Numbered from the stretch's first letter, positions 42,689-51,601 are shown. The stretch: DNA of 64,000 nucleotides from Rhizobium sp. BK316 (GCF_014193695.1 NZ_JACHZR010000005.1:1-64000), one strand, 5' to 3'. Translations and numbers: made by a program. The notes: generated by a model not told the origin, from the letters alone.

Positions 42689-44137
42689 CTACGCCGCGGT
42701 AGACTTAACGGCTAAACGCCCTGCGTTCGCCACAAGATCGATCAAATCTGCTTGGATGCTTCGAGAATTTCGGTCAACGAATTTGCCGTTCCATTCCGGC
42801 ATAAAGGTTTGGCGAACATATCGCTCCGTGGGAGCATCATTATTCGCTTCCTGCGCGCTCATCACCTTCTCCATAGATGTGAAGCGGTCGGTTGCGACCG
42901 AGAAAGCTTGATTGATCATTACTCGACGATCAATAGTTTGGCGGTAATCTTGTACGGTATCTCCTATGAACCAACCTTTAGGGATATCACGTTGGGCAAC
43001 GACCAAGTCGACTGTGCCCGTGCGGTAGAATGACACGCAGAGCGGGAACAAAATAACCATATCTAGCGGAATTGGATGCTGCCACGCCGACACTGCAACA
43101 TCAACCATCTCCAGAATTTGCTCGATCGCCCTTAGATCAAGCTCATATGCGTCACATGCCGATGACAGAAACTCCACCAAATCGTCCAACGGAACGCGGA
43201 CTTTTCGTTTTTCAATCGAGGCACTGAGTTCCTCGATTTGACGCTTCACCGACACTTCTTTGAAAATGTACGTTCGATCGAAGAACCTCTTGAGATAAAT
43301 AAAGCCGTCAAACCCCGCGCCATAGGTTCCGATGATACTGTATTGGAGCTGCTGAGAATTCGTTGCGAAGATGAATGCCACTCCGTCAACCTCGAACAGA
43401 TGCTTTATCCGTTCAAGGAGATGAACGGCGTACGATGGGCGGCAGCGGTCGAGTTCGTCGATAAGAATAAAAAAGGGAGCTTTCTTTCCCGATTGATCTA
43501 AGATTTGAACAGCTTCAGCCAGCCTTTTGCGGAAAGACTTGACGGCTCTATCCGCCTTTTTGAACTGATCGATCATTTTTTGAAGCGTGCGATCAAATAG
43601 CTTTTCGATTTCAGCTTTGCCCGTTTCGAGCGAGCTTTCGACCACCGCTTCCGCTAAATCAGTGGCAAATGACGGGTCCGGGTCATCTGATAGAAGATCG
43701 TCGGAAGTGATATCGGCATGTTTTTTCCCTATTGACCTTAAAACGCCGGCTCCAATTTTCATCGCAATTGGACCGCCGTTCTCGACCACCGCTGTCCATG
43801 CCTTCTTAAGCCCGCTGTCCTCTCGCACGTACGGGGCAAATGCGCGATCAATCGCGGCCATAATCGCCACATATGGATCGCTCGCGTGATCGTCCTGCCA
43901 CGCATTGACGTAAGCCACCACGTGGCCTTGAAGTTCGGCTTGTTTGCCAAATCGTTCTAGAAAGAAAGATTTGCCGGCGCCCCATCGAGCGTCAACGTTC
44001 AGTGCATATGAGCTTCGCCTATTTTGTCGCTTACGTTTGGCCACTTCGCCAACAATAAAATTATACAGGAAGTCCGCGTCCTGGCGCCTACCAAGACGAT
44101 CCGCCTCCCATACCTGGTCTATATTTTTGGCTTCCAA
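42689..44137 (-). CDS. KAP-family P-loop NTPase
   Basis: An NTPase of about 482 aa with KAP signatures: N-terminal WEADRLGRRQDADFLYNF, Walker A LNVDARWGAGKSFFLERFG, a long helical insert, Walker B FFILIDELDRCRPSYAVHLL and the sensor FIFATNSQQLQYSI. The KAP membrane helices usual in many members are not obvious, so it may be cytoplasmic. The frame is open up to 44320, but the TTG at 44137 behind AGGGTG begins just before the homologous part. KAP NTPases are frequent in phages and defence islands. Codon use is AT-richer than in core genes. Confidence 0.8.
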   Translation of the reverse strand: MEAKNIDQVWEADRLGRRQDADFLYNFIVGEVAKRKRQNRRSSYALNVDARWGAGKSFFLERFGKQAELQGHVVAYVNAWQDDHASDPYVAIMAAIDRAFAPYVREDSGLKKAWTAVVENGGPIAMKIGAGVLRSIGKKHADITSDDLLSDDPDPSFATDLAEAVVESSLETGKAEIEKLFDRTLQKMIDQFKKADRAVKSFRKRLAEAVQILDQSGKKAPFFILIDELDRCRPSYAVHLLERIKHLFEVDGVAFIFATNSQQLQYSIIGTYGAGFDGFIYLKRFFDRTYIFKEVSVKRQIEELSASIEKRKVRVPLDDLVEFLSSACDAYELDLRAIEQILEMVDVAVSAWQHPIPLDMVILFPLCVSFYRTGTVDLVVAQRDIPKGWFIGDTVQDYRQTIDRRVMINQAFSVATDRFTSMEKVMSAQEANNDAPTERYVRQTFMPEWNGKFVDRNSRSIQADLIDLVANAGRLAVKSTAA

Positions 44138-44448
44138 ATTTTCACCCTGCAATCGATCAATCCGAACTATGATGAATTTGCGCCCGCAAGTATGCAACTC
44201 CCTCACGGCGTAATGCACCGAGTAATTGCAACCGCAGAGACGAGGCGCTGGCATTGGGCAATCGGTCCCCAACCGCGCGGCGCGTCCTGCACGCGTCACC
44301 GATAAAAATTGAAAATTCAACTTTCCTCAGGCAGAAATCGCAACGCCTGTAGACGCCAGCCCTGCGTAAGATCGGGGTGAAACTTTACGTTAGTTGGGTA
44401 TTATCCTACTTGTGCAGTGATAAGCTAAAACCTTTGAGAGGATTTTCT

Positions 44449-44880
44449 ATGCCCCGCGCTGTTGACGTGGCGACTTATATTCTCGACAGGCAAGGCGAGA
44501 TGTCAGCCATGAAGTTGCAGAAGCTTGTCTACTATTGCCAAGCCTGGTCACTGGTCTGGGATGACCGTCAGCTTTTCGACGATCGAATTGAGGCTTGGGC
44601 TAATGGCCCTGTCTGCCCGAACCTGTACGAAATCCATCGAGGCAATTTCCTGGTAAAGCCAGGCGATTTCAGGGGAGATAAGCGGAAGCTTGATGTTGTG
44701 GCGAGAGACACCATCAAAAACGTGCTGAAGTTCTACGCCGAAAAAGATGCGCATTGGCTAAGCGATCTCACTCATTCGGAGCGCCCTTGGCGCGAGGCTA
44801 GACGTGGCGTTGCTCCCGGTGATCGTTCCAATGCTGAGATAACTCACGCTGCGATGGCGGAGTATTACGGCTCGCTTTAA
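44449..44880 (+). CDS. Panacea-domain (DUF4065/SocA-like) antitoxin
   Basis: A 143-aa protein with the Panacea pattern: AMKLQKLVYYCQAWSLVW, then EAWANGPVCPNLYEIHRG and a C-terminal helical part (HWLSDLTHSERPWREAR). Panacea domains are hyperpromiscuous antitoxins (including Caulobacter SocA) that neutralise toxins encoded next to them, often by direct contact. The downstream gene overlaps by one base (TAATG), so the two are translationally coupled. The ATG at 44449 is chosen by GAGAGGA upstream. Confidence 0.85.
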   Translation: MPRAVDVATYILDRQGEMSAMKLQKLVYYCQAWSLVWDDRQLFDDRIEAWANGPVCPNLYEIHRGNFLVKPGDFRGDKRKLDVVARDTIKNVLKFYAEKDAHWLSDLTHSERPWREARRGVAPGDRSNAEITHAAMAEYYGSL

Positions 44881-45329
44881 TGTCAGGAAAAAACAAAAAG
44901 AAGAAGGTTCCCTCCATTGAGAAGGAGCCATCTCCCAGCAAAACCGTTAAGTTTGCTACGGATCCCGATGTTCGCGGGAAGCCGATCTCTTGGCGTTTTT
45001 CGAGCGTTGACAGGGGTGGACCGTACTCTTGGGCAGCACTCGAAGACCCAGCCACATATAAAGCGGTAATACAGAAGCTTTCTGAAATCGAAACGCTGTC
45101 GGAGACCGACCTTCGACAGCAAGGATCGCATCCCATCGAACTCCACAAGCTTTCAGGCGAAGCGCAACAACGCCTTCGCGAAATTCATCATGATGACATC
45201 GACAGTATCTTCTCGATCCGCCTGATGGGTGCGGTCCGCGTGCATTGCATTCATCATTTGAATGTGATGCGGGTTCTTTGGTACGACCCTGAACATCAGG
45301 TCTGCCCGGCACCTTTAAAAAATACCTGA
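44880..45329 (+). CDS. Probable toxin partner of the Panacea antitoxin
   Basis: A 149-aa protein with a Lys-rich start (SGKNKKKKVPSIEK) and a C-terminal half whose pattern HHDDIDSIFSIRLMGAVRVH followed by VMRVLWYDPEHQVCP resembles small RelE/ParE-like folds ending in an 'x-LW-DPEH-hyP' strand. The start codon overlaps the antitoxin stop. Toxicity is inferred from gene order and size; the exact toxin class (mRNA cleavage or other) is not certain. Confidence 0.6.
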   Translation: MSGKNKKKKVPSIEKEPSPSKTVKFATDPDVRGKPISWRFSSVDRGGPYSWAALEDPATYKAVIQKLSEIETLSETDLRQQGSHPIELHKLSGEAQQRLREIHHDDIDSIFSIRLMGAVRVHCIHHLNVMRVLWYDPEHQVCPAPLKNT

Positions 45330-45533
45330 TCCCTTCCCGATCGCACCGGCGCGCGGATTGCTGAACTCCTCGAAACCGAGATATCGAAGCCTGATGCAGT
45401 ATATTTGCCGCAGCCAGAAGTAGGAATAAATCCGACTTCAGGGCTGCATTGTTGGATTAAATCAACTGTTGCGAGCATCGTAAAAATGCTTACCTTGTCG
45501 AACCGTCGCCATTCCGGCGGCGGGAGATAAACA

Positions 45534-45809
45534 ATGAAATCTATTTCGCTTTCCGCATTTGAGAGTTTCACCGGCCTCGAAGATTTCAACCTGACCGCCG
45601 ACATTGAAGAGATCGGCCCAACCATCCGGGCGGCATCTCTTCTGTGCGCAAAGAATGGCGCCGAGCTTGCCGGTGTTGCCGGTCACCTGAAGGAAGATGC
45701 CGAGATAGGCGTCGAGTTGCGCGACGCCCTCATCGGCGCACGGCGCCAAGCGCTTTGCGACATGGTCGAAAATGCGGAACTTCGGCTTTTGACCGCGCTG
45801 TCAGCGTAA
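45534..45809 (+). CDS. Hypothetical small protein preceding the nuclease-like gene
   Basis: A 91-aa, mostly helical, acidic protein (MKSISLSAFESFTGLEDFNL start; later AKNGAELAGVAGHLKEDAEI). It has a very good ribosome binding site (GGCGGGAGA). No recognised domain or membrane segment. It lies 159 bp upstream of the 460-aa gene in the same direction and may be its partner or an independent phage-derived gene. Confidence 0.55.
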   Translation: MKSISLSAFESFTGLEDFNLTADIEEIGPTIRAASLLCAKNGAELAGVAGHLKEDAEIGVELRDALIGARRQALCDMVENAELRLLTALSA

Positions 45810-45968
45810 GCGGGAGCTCGGATGCGCTGCAAGCGGGGCAGTTATCTTGCTGCCCCGCGCGGTCGATCTGCCGGTATAGAATAATTCCTGTTGGAAAGAA
45901 GTCGTATCGCCTACTCGATCAACCTCAAAAGCAGTACAAAATCGCAACGAATGATTGCGGGGTAGGCA

Positions 45969-47351
45969 ATGAGCGGAGCATATAACGACCGGAAAATTGA
46001 CGAATTCGAGAATATTCTAAAACGGACGGCCCGCGGACTTCCGCTAGCGATGGTCCATTTCTGCGCCGTCAAGATAAATGAGAAATTCCAGGTCATTCAG
46101 GCACGATTGTTCTTGGAGGGCGGCACTCCGCCCGAAACTTCCTTCTATGAAAGTCGGACTGTAGTCGCAGGTCGGTTTAGCTTGCCGGAGACAGGCCTTT
46201 CGCCGATCGACTTCATACGCTCCGTTCACAAGGGGGACTTTGTCACACCGAAAGGGACATTAGCATTCGCTGCGAATAACGGCGGAGCGCGACCAATAAA
46301 CATCCAACCTTTTCATCCCGCCGCCAATCAAGGCCGGCTGGCAGTCCTCACAATCAGTGGCGCGACGATGGGCGAACTTTGCTCTCGGCCATTGATAGAT
46401 TGGGAACTGCGGGGCGCGGACGAACCCTATGACAGTCTTGATGAATTGCTACTTCAATTCCGACTTGGCACGCCTGGCCAGGAGACAGCATTCGACGCCG
46501 TCATACAACCGGTCTTGGAAGTCGATTTCGCGTGCGCCATCAACGGCGAAGACGCAGAAATCGGAGTTGTTACGTCAGCGGGAACTCCGCACGAGCTCGT
46601 GAAGCTCGGTTATCGGGTCTTCAACAACAAAAGAGAAATAACTGCGAGAGGAAGCTTCGCGGGTAATGCGCTCAATTGGCATGAAGACGTTGGACTAGAT
46701 AGGGGCCGCGGCCACCTGAATGTTGCCGTCGGATCGATCATTCAGTGCTTCGCATCTTTCGATGGCGAAGCACTCCATCATGGTTACATCGTTGATCCGA
46801 AACATGGACAAAATGATCGTAGATCAACTTTTGAGGTGTCAGATCCCGGTCTTCAGGTGATGACTGAATTGCTGCTTCGAACAAGCGCTAAAGGAGGTCA
46901 AAGCCGCGATACGGAGGGGGCGGTGGCTTGGCTTCTGTGGCTATTGGGCTTCAATCCCAACTGGATCGGCTTCTTATCCAAGCTTCAAGAAGCGCCTGAC
47001 CTAATCGCTACAACGCCTCGGGGCGATTACGTTGTAGTTGAAGTCACGATGGGAATGCTGAAAACCGAGAACAAGCTTGCGACCCTCATCGGTCGAGCAG
47101 CACGAGTTAAAGAGACGCTGACGGCAAGCGGATACGGACATATTCGAGTGTTGCCGCTCATTGTCACGACGCTACCCCGAGACCAGGTAGTTGCTGAGAT
47201 TGAGCCTGCAGAAAAATCGGGAGCTCGCGTTTGTACGCGCGAAACGTTAGTTGATGCGATCGAGCGTACCGTTTTGCTCCCTGATGCCAATCGAATTTTC
47301 GATGAAGCCTATGCTGAGATTACCGCCGCCCTAGCGCCAAAGACCGAATGA
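45969..47351 (+). CDS. Uncharacterised protein with C-terminal PD-(D/E)XK nuclease-like domain
   Basis: A 460-aa protein without a recognised family. Residues 1-300 form a novel-looking, mixed alpha/beta region. The C-terminal part fits a restriction-endonuclease-like fold: a helix with E316 (TEGAVAWLLWLLGF), P343-D344 (EAPDLIA) and a strand with E358 (YVVVEVT), then a Lys/Arg-rich helix (ENKLATLIGRAARVKETL). The third catalytic Lys is replaced by Thr in the E-V-T motif, a variant that occurs in some nuclease families. Codon use is less GC-rich than in the core, and the gene ends 160 bp from the tRNA. Function is inferred only from this pattern. Confidence 0.55.
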   Translation: MSGAYNDRKIDEFENILKRTARGLPLAMVHFCAVKINEKFQVIQARLFLEGGTPPETSFYESRTVVAGRFSLPETGLSPIDFIRSVHKGDFVTPKGTLAFAANNGGARPINIQPFHPAANQGRLAVLTISGATMGELCSRPLIDWELRGADEPYDSLDELLLQFRLGTPGQETAFDAVIQPVLEVDFACAINGEDAEIGVVTSAGTPHELVKLGYRVFNNKREITARGSFAGNALNWHEDVGLDRGRGHLNVAVGSIIQCFASFDGEALHHGYIVDPKHGQNDRRSTFEVSDPGLQVMTELLLRTSAKGGQSRDTEGAVAWLLWLLGFNPNWIGFLSKLQEAPDLIATTPRGDYVVVEVTMGMLKTENKLATLIGRAARVKETLTASGYGHIRVLPLIVTTLPRDQVVAEIEPAEKSGARVCTRETLVDAIERTVLLPDANRIFDEAYAEITAALAPKTE

Positions 47352-47461
47352 GGTAGCGGCATTCTGTGTCGCACTTCATGTCGCATGGACCAGCGCGCAT
47401 TTTCACGAACCCATTGGAAATGCGTAGAAATTTCCGGAACTGCGATGCAACATGACGCGAC

Positions 47462-47496
47462 GAAGAAAAAGCGGCCTATCTTTCGATAAGCCGCTG
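47462..47496 (-). terminator. Terminator of the tRNA-Met transcript
   Basis: On the minus strand AGCGGCTTATC-GAAA-GATAGGCCGCT is followed by TTTTTC. It lies 20 bp after the tRNA 3' end. Confidence 0.8.
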
Positions 47497-47514
47497 TTTT
47501 CATTATGAAACTTT

Positions 47515-47591
47515 TGGTAGCGGAGGAGGGATTTGAACCCCCGACACAAGGATTATGATTCCTCTGCTCTGACCTACTGAGCTACTCCGCC
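47515..47591 (-). tRNA. tRNA-Met(CAT)
   Basis: A 77-nt cloverleaf with acceptor GGCGGAG/CTCCGCT (a G-U first pair), U8-A9, D arm GCTC/GAGC, anticodon stem GAGGA/TCCTT with loop ATCATAA (anticodon CAT), T loop TTCAAAT and an encoded CCA. It fits elongator tRNA-Met rather than the initiator. An isoleucine tRNA with a modified CAT anticodon cannot be excluded by eye. Its 3' end faces the accessory island. Confidence 0.93.
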
Positions 47592-47715
47592 ACTGGTCAA
47601 ACGATACCGTTCGCGAAGCGCTTCCGGTTCGTGGGATGTGCGGCTTATAAGGTGCGCTTCCGCTTTGTGTCAAGCACATGATGGAGAAAAACGGTGGCTT
47701 TCCGCAGCCCTGTTC

Positions 47716-48924
47716 TTAGCCGTTTCCGGCCATGGCATGATGGGAAAGCAGAGCCTTCAGAGAGGCTTCCGCAGCCGGCTCGCGCTCGGAACGCTCGATG
47801 AAGCCGCCGCCGAAGACGCGGGCGTCGTCGCCGGGCGCCGAATAAAGCGCACAGGCCTGCCCGGGCGCAATGCCAGCCTCGCCAACCGTCAGGTCGACAT
47901 AGATGCCGCTCGCATCGATATGCAGCACGGCAGGCGCCGGCGCACGGGTGGAGCGCACCTTGGCATAGCAGGCAAAGCCTTCGCCTGAGGCTGCGACCTG
48001 AAGCGTCTCGTCACCCAGCCAGTTGACGTCGCGCAGGTAGACGCGATGCGTTTCCAACGCTTCCTTGGGGCCGACGATGACGCGGCGCGAACGGGCATCG
48101 AGATAAACGACATAGAGCGGCTCGCCGGTGGCGACGCCGATGCCGCGGCGCTGGCCGATCGTATAATGCAGGATACCCTCGTGCTGGCCGAGGATACGGC
48201 CGTCCAGATGCACGATATCGCCTGCCAAGGCCGAATTCGGCTTCAGCTTGGTGATGATATCGGAATATTTGCCCTGCGGCACGAAACAGATGTCCTGGCT
48301 GTCGGCCTTCTTGGCGACGACGAGACCCATCTCTTCGGCCAGCCTGCGGGTTTCCGACTTCGGCAATCCACCCAGCGGAAAGCGCAGATAGTCGATCTGC
48401 TCCTGGGTCGTGGCGAAGAGGAAATAGCTCTGGTCACGATCGGCATCGGCCGGGCGATAGAGCGCGCGGCGGCCGGGATTGCAGGAAGAAGGGTTCCGGC
48501 GCGAGCGGATATAGTGGCCGGTTGCCAGCGCATCGGCACCAAGCTCCTTAGCAGTCGCCAGAAGATCGGCGAACTTGACCGTCTGGTTGCAGGCAACGCA
48601 AGGGATCGGCGTTTCGCCGGCGACATAGCTTTCCGCGAAGGGATTGATGACGGTCTCGCGAAAACGCTTCTCGTAATCGAGCACATAATGCGGAATGCCA
48701 AGCGTTTCGCAAACGCGGCGCGCATCGTCGATATCCTGACCTGCGCAGCAGGAACCGGCGCGGTGGACCGCTGCGCCATGATCGTAAAGCTGCAGCGTGA
48801 TGCCCAACACATCATAGCCCTGGCGTTTGAGAAGCCCGGCCACGACGGAACTGTCAACGCCGCCGGACATGGCGACGACGACACGGGTGTCTTCCGGCTT
48901 CTTGTCAAAATCCAGTGTGTTCAC
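47716..48924 (-). CDS. mnmA: tRNA-specific 2-thiouridylase
   Basis: Adds sulfur to U34 of tRNA-Lys, Glu and Gln. The 402-aa protein has the PP-loop VVVAMSGGVDSSVVAGLL, HRAGSCCAGQDIDDARRVC, the catalytic Cys in GETPIPCVACNQTVKF, and the second Cys in KKADSQDICFVPQG; GILHYTIGQRRGIGVATGEP is typical of the central domain. A GTG at 48924 gives the N-terminus usual in rhizobia; a TTG four codons upstream is an alternative. Confidence 0.93.
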   Translation of the reverse strand: MNTLDFDKKPEDTRVVVAMSGGVDSSVVAGLLKRQGYDVLGITLQLYDHGAAVHRAGSCCAGQDIDDARRVCETLGIPHYVLDYEKRFRETVINPFAESYVAGETPIPCVACNQTVKFADLLATAKELGADALATGHYIRSRRNPSSCNPGRRALYRPADADRDQSYFLFATTQEQIDYLRFPLGGLPKSETRRLAEEMGLVVAKKADSQDICFVPQGKYSDIITKLKPNSALAGDIVHLDGRILGQHEGILHYTIGQRRGIGVATGEPLYVVYLDARSRRVIVGPKEALETHRVYLRDVNWLGDETLQVAASGEGFACYAKVRSTRAPAPAVLHIDASGIYVDLTVGEAGIAPGQACALYSAPGDDARVFGGGFIERSEREPAAEASLKALLSHHAMAGNG

Positions 48925-49143
48925 GGGTGCTGCCAAATTCTATGCTGTTTCGATCCGCCTTTTCTCACGTCGGAATGTGGCGGATTTCCTGTATGTCCGG
49001 CGGGATCGGCCGCCAGCTTGCATGGGCGACGGATATAGAAACTATTGCGTCTCCGCGCAAGGGCCGGCTTTTCGGGGCCTTGCCGGCGGCGTCATGCGCG
49101 GGTCACGCATTGCAGCTATTCGCAATCGACCTTTGATCGGCCA

Positions 49144-49166
49144 CATTTCATCCCGTAGATGAAATG
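49144..49166. promoter_or_regulatory. Hairpin/operator-like repeat upstream of the DMT gene
   Basis: CATTTCATC and GATGAAATG with a 5-base spacer, ending 26 bp before the DMT transporter start codon. Either a regulator site or a leader hairpin. Confidence 0.35.
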
Positions 49167-49192
49167 ACCCACCTTTTTGTAGATTCGGATAA

Positions 49193-50149
49193 ATGACAGC
49201 CGCCTCCACCACGCTTCGTGGCGTCCTTGTCGCATTTGCGGCCTATGCCGTCTTTGCCTTCAGCGATGCATCCATCAAGGCCCTGCACGGCACGGTTCCC
49301 TCCTTCCAGGTCGCCTTCACCGGTGCGATCCTCAGCCTTGCTGCGCTGCCTTTCATCAAAGGACGAGGAGATTCATGGCTCGACATTTTCAGGACGACGA
49401 ACCGGCCGCTCTGGATGGTGCGCTTTGCGGCTGGCGCGACCGGTGCAATCGCCTCCATCATCACTTTCACCAAGCTGCCGATGGCGGAGGCTTTCTGCCT
49501 GCTGTTTCTGCTGCCGTCCTTCGTCACCATCCTCTCGGTCATCTTTTTGAAGGAAGATGTGCGCTGGCAGCGCTGGGCCGCCGTCATCGTCGGCTTCCTG
49601 GGTGTGCTCGTGGTTCTCAGGCCGGGTTTCCGCGAACTGTCCGTCGGCCATCTGGCGGCGACCATCGGCGCGATCGCCGCCGCCGTTGCCATCGTCATCC
49701 TTCGCAAACTCGGCCCGGCCGAAAAGCGCCTCTCGCTTTATGGCGCCTCGCTGCTCGGCACCCTTGTTGTCAGCGGCCTGCTCATGCTCTCGCAGGTAGT
49801 CGTGCCAAGCCCGCAGCAATGGCTGTTCCTTGCGAGCTACGGCCTGCTCGGCGCAGCCGGTAACGTGATGCTGATGACTGCCGCGCGGCTCGCCCCTGCA
49901 ACGCTGGTCGCGACACCGCAATACAGCCAGATGATCTGGGCGATCGCCTTCGGTTATCTCTTCTTCAACGACAGCGTCGATCTGCCGATGGCTTTCGGCA
50001 TCGTGCTCATCATCTGCTCGGGCCTGCTGACGCTGATCCGCGAACGCAAGCGCCAGGTCCCCTTGCCTGCAGCCGTTGCCTCCGGCGACGCACAGTCGCC
50101 GATCGCAACGACGCCAGTGGAAGGCGACGGAGAAGCCCCGACGCGATAG
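49193..50149 (+). CDS. DMT-superfamily (EamA) transporter
   Basis: A 318-aa inner-membrane protein with ten predicted helices arranged as two EamA repeats; the first begins GVLVAFAAYAVFAFSDASIKAL and the second ends VDLPMAFGIVLIICSGLLTLIRERKRQ. Such proteins usually export amino acids, nucleotide precursors or other small metabolites. No substrate can be assigned. It is divergent from mnmA across about 270 bp. Confidence 0.88.
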   Translation: MTAASTTLRGVLVAFAAYAVFAFSDASIKALHGTVPSFQVAFTGAILSLAALPFIKGRGDSWLDIFRTTNRPLWMVRFAAGATGAIASIITFTKLPMAEAFCLLFLLPSFVTILSVIFLKEDVRWQRWAAVIVGFLGVLVVLRPGFRELSVGHLAATIGAIAAAVAIVILRKLGPAEKRLSLYGASLLGTLVVSGLLMLSQVVVPSPQQWLFLASYGLLGAAGNVMLMTAARLAPATLVATPQYSQMIWAIAFGYLFFNDSVDLPMAFGIVLIICSGLLTLIRERKRQVPLPAAVASGDAQSPIATTPVEGDGEAPTR

Positions 50150-50224
50150 GCCTATTTCACTGCCTCGCGCCTGATGCGCAGACCCAGTTGGGGCGCAGCG
50201 CAGCATGGGAACGGAAAAGGCATC

Positions 50225-50250
50225 AAAAAAGACGCAGCCGGAACTGCGCC
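50225..50250 (-). terminator. Terminator of the 33-aa gene
   Basis: On the minus strand GGCGCAG-TTCCGG-CTGCGTC is followed by TTTTTT. Confidence 0.7.
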
Positions 50251-50277
50251 TTCAAGAAAGAGGTGGATATTACCGGC

Positions 50278-50379
50278 TCAGGCGCCGATCAATTTGTTGC
50301 AGGCAAGTGCGATACCCGGGTTGGCGATGATGGCCGCCATGAGCGCCAGCCCGATCATCGACAGTGTGTAGCGTTTCAT
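50278..50379 (-). CDS. Small exported peptide (33 aa)
   Basis: MKRYTLSMIGLALMAAIIAN followed by PGIALACNKLIGA: a signal-like hydrophobic segment taking up most of the protein, with one Cys near the end. The ribosome binding site GGAGGATG is strong and a terminator follows, so it is probably a real small gene. It may be an exported peptide or a tiny membrane protein. Confidence 0.6.
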   Translation of the reverse strand: MKRYTLSMIGLALMAAIIANPGIALACNKLIGA

Positions 50380-50476
50380 GTGCATCCTCCTTTTCCAGCC
50401 CCGCAGAGAGTATGCAATGCTGACTGGCATTCTCAAAATAACGAATGATTGAGAAAGTTGTGTAGGCAATAGACCA

Positions 50477-51601
50477 TCAGCCCTCTAGGCTGGGATCCAC
50501 AAAGAGCGAACCATCATAGGCGCCGCAGCACGTGCGGAAGGCGACGACGATCCAGATTGCGGCAAGGGCTGCGACCAGAACTTCCCCGAAACCAGCAAGT
50601 GCCGGTAGCGGGAAAATGCTGGAAAGTCGCAGCGTCGCGACGGCATAGACACCGATCGGGAAAGTATACCCCCACCAGCCGAGATTGAAGGGCAAGCCCT
50701 GCCGCAGGTGGTTGATGGTGATCGCGACCGCCAAACCGAGCCACCAGAGGCCATAGCCCCATAACAGGACGGCACCCAGCAGAGCCGCACCCGAAATTGC
50801 CGGAGCCAATGCACCGAGCCCGCCCGCAGCGAGAGCTTGCTCACCATTGACGGAAAACAGAGCGAGACCAAGCGCACCGGTACCAACAGGGCCAAGCGCC
50901 AGGAAGCTCGTTGCCGCCATGCCGGCCGGCGGCAGCTTGTGCAGGGCCATACGCAGGAAGAGGATGATGAGAATGCCGAGAGCGAGTGGCACCGAGCAGG
51001 ACCACAGCACGAAACTTGCAAAGAGCACCGGAAGCTGCGTGCCTTCGGCAAGATGCGGCACCAATAATCCGCCGCTGGCGGCTGTGACCTCCGAGGCGAC
51101 GATCGGCAGAAGCCAGATGGCGCTCATATGCTCGATTGCATGCTGCTGACGCGTGAACATGACCAGCGGAATGGCAAGACCTGCCAGAACCGCCAGCCCC
51201 GCATCCGCCCACCACAGTTCCGATCCGATAGCAACGGCAGTGTCACCGACGAGAGCTGGCCCGAAGATCAGGAAGCCGTTGACGATGGTCGCAAGTCCCA
51301 TCGGTATACAGCCAAAGAACATCGAGACCACCGGATGGTCGAAGGCCCTCAGTGCAGCGCCGGGATGCAGCAGCCACTTTCCCGCATATATGCAGCTCAG
51401 AACCGCAAACAGCCCAATATTCGCCAGCCACAACGCCTCACCCGCAGCATGGAGTGCCGGTGAACCAGGAAACTGGCCAAGACAGACGGCAAGGATACCG
51501 GTTCCCATCGTCGTCGCAAACCAGTTCGGCGTGAAGTGGCGCAGGACTCGCGCCCGATGACGAACAGCCGGGGCGGAGGGAGATAGATGAAGGACGGCCA
51601 T
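50477..51601 (-). CDS. TDT/SLAC1-family transporter (TehA-like)
   Basis: A 374-aa inner-membrane protein with ten helices. FTPNWFATTMGTGILAVCLG near the start and PFNLGWWGYTFPIGVYAVAT in the last third are family motifs. Relatives carry C4-dicarboxylates, sulfite or anions and include TehA. It is divergent from the LysR-type gene, which probably regulates it through the shared 107-bp region. Confidence 0.88.
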   Translation of the reverse strand: MAVLHLSPSAPAVRHRARVLRHFTPNWFATTMGTGILAVCLGQFPGSPALHAAGEALWLANIGLFAVLSCIYAGKWLLHPGAALRAFDHPVVSMFFGCIPMGLATIVNGFLIFGPALVGDTAVAIGSELWWADAGLAVLAGLAIPLVMFTRQQHAIEHMSAIWLLPIVASEVTAASGGLLVPHLAEGTQLPVLFASFVLWSCSVPLALGILIILFLRMALHKLPPAGMAATSFLALGPVGTGALGLALFSVNGEQALAAGGLGALAPAISGAALLGAVLLWGYGLWWLGLAVAITINHLRQGLPFNLGWWGYTFPIGVYAVATLRLSSIFPLPALAGFGEVLVAALAAIWIVVAFRTCCGAYDGSLFVDPSLEG

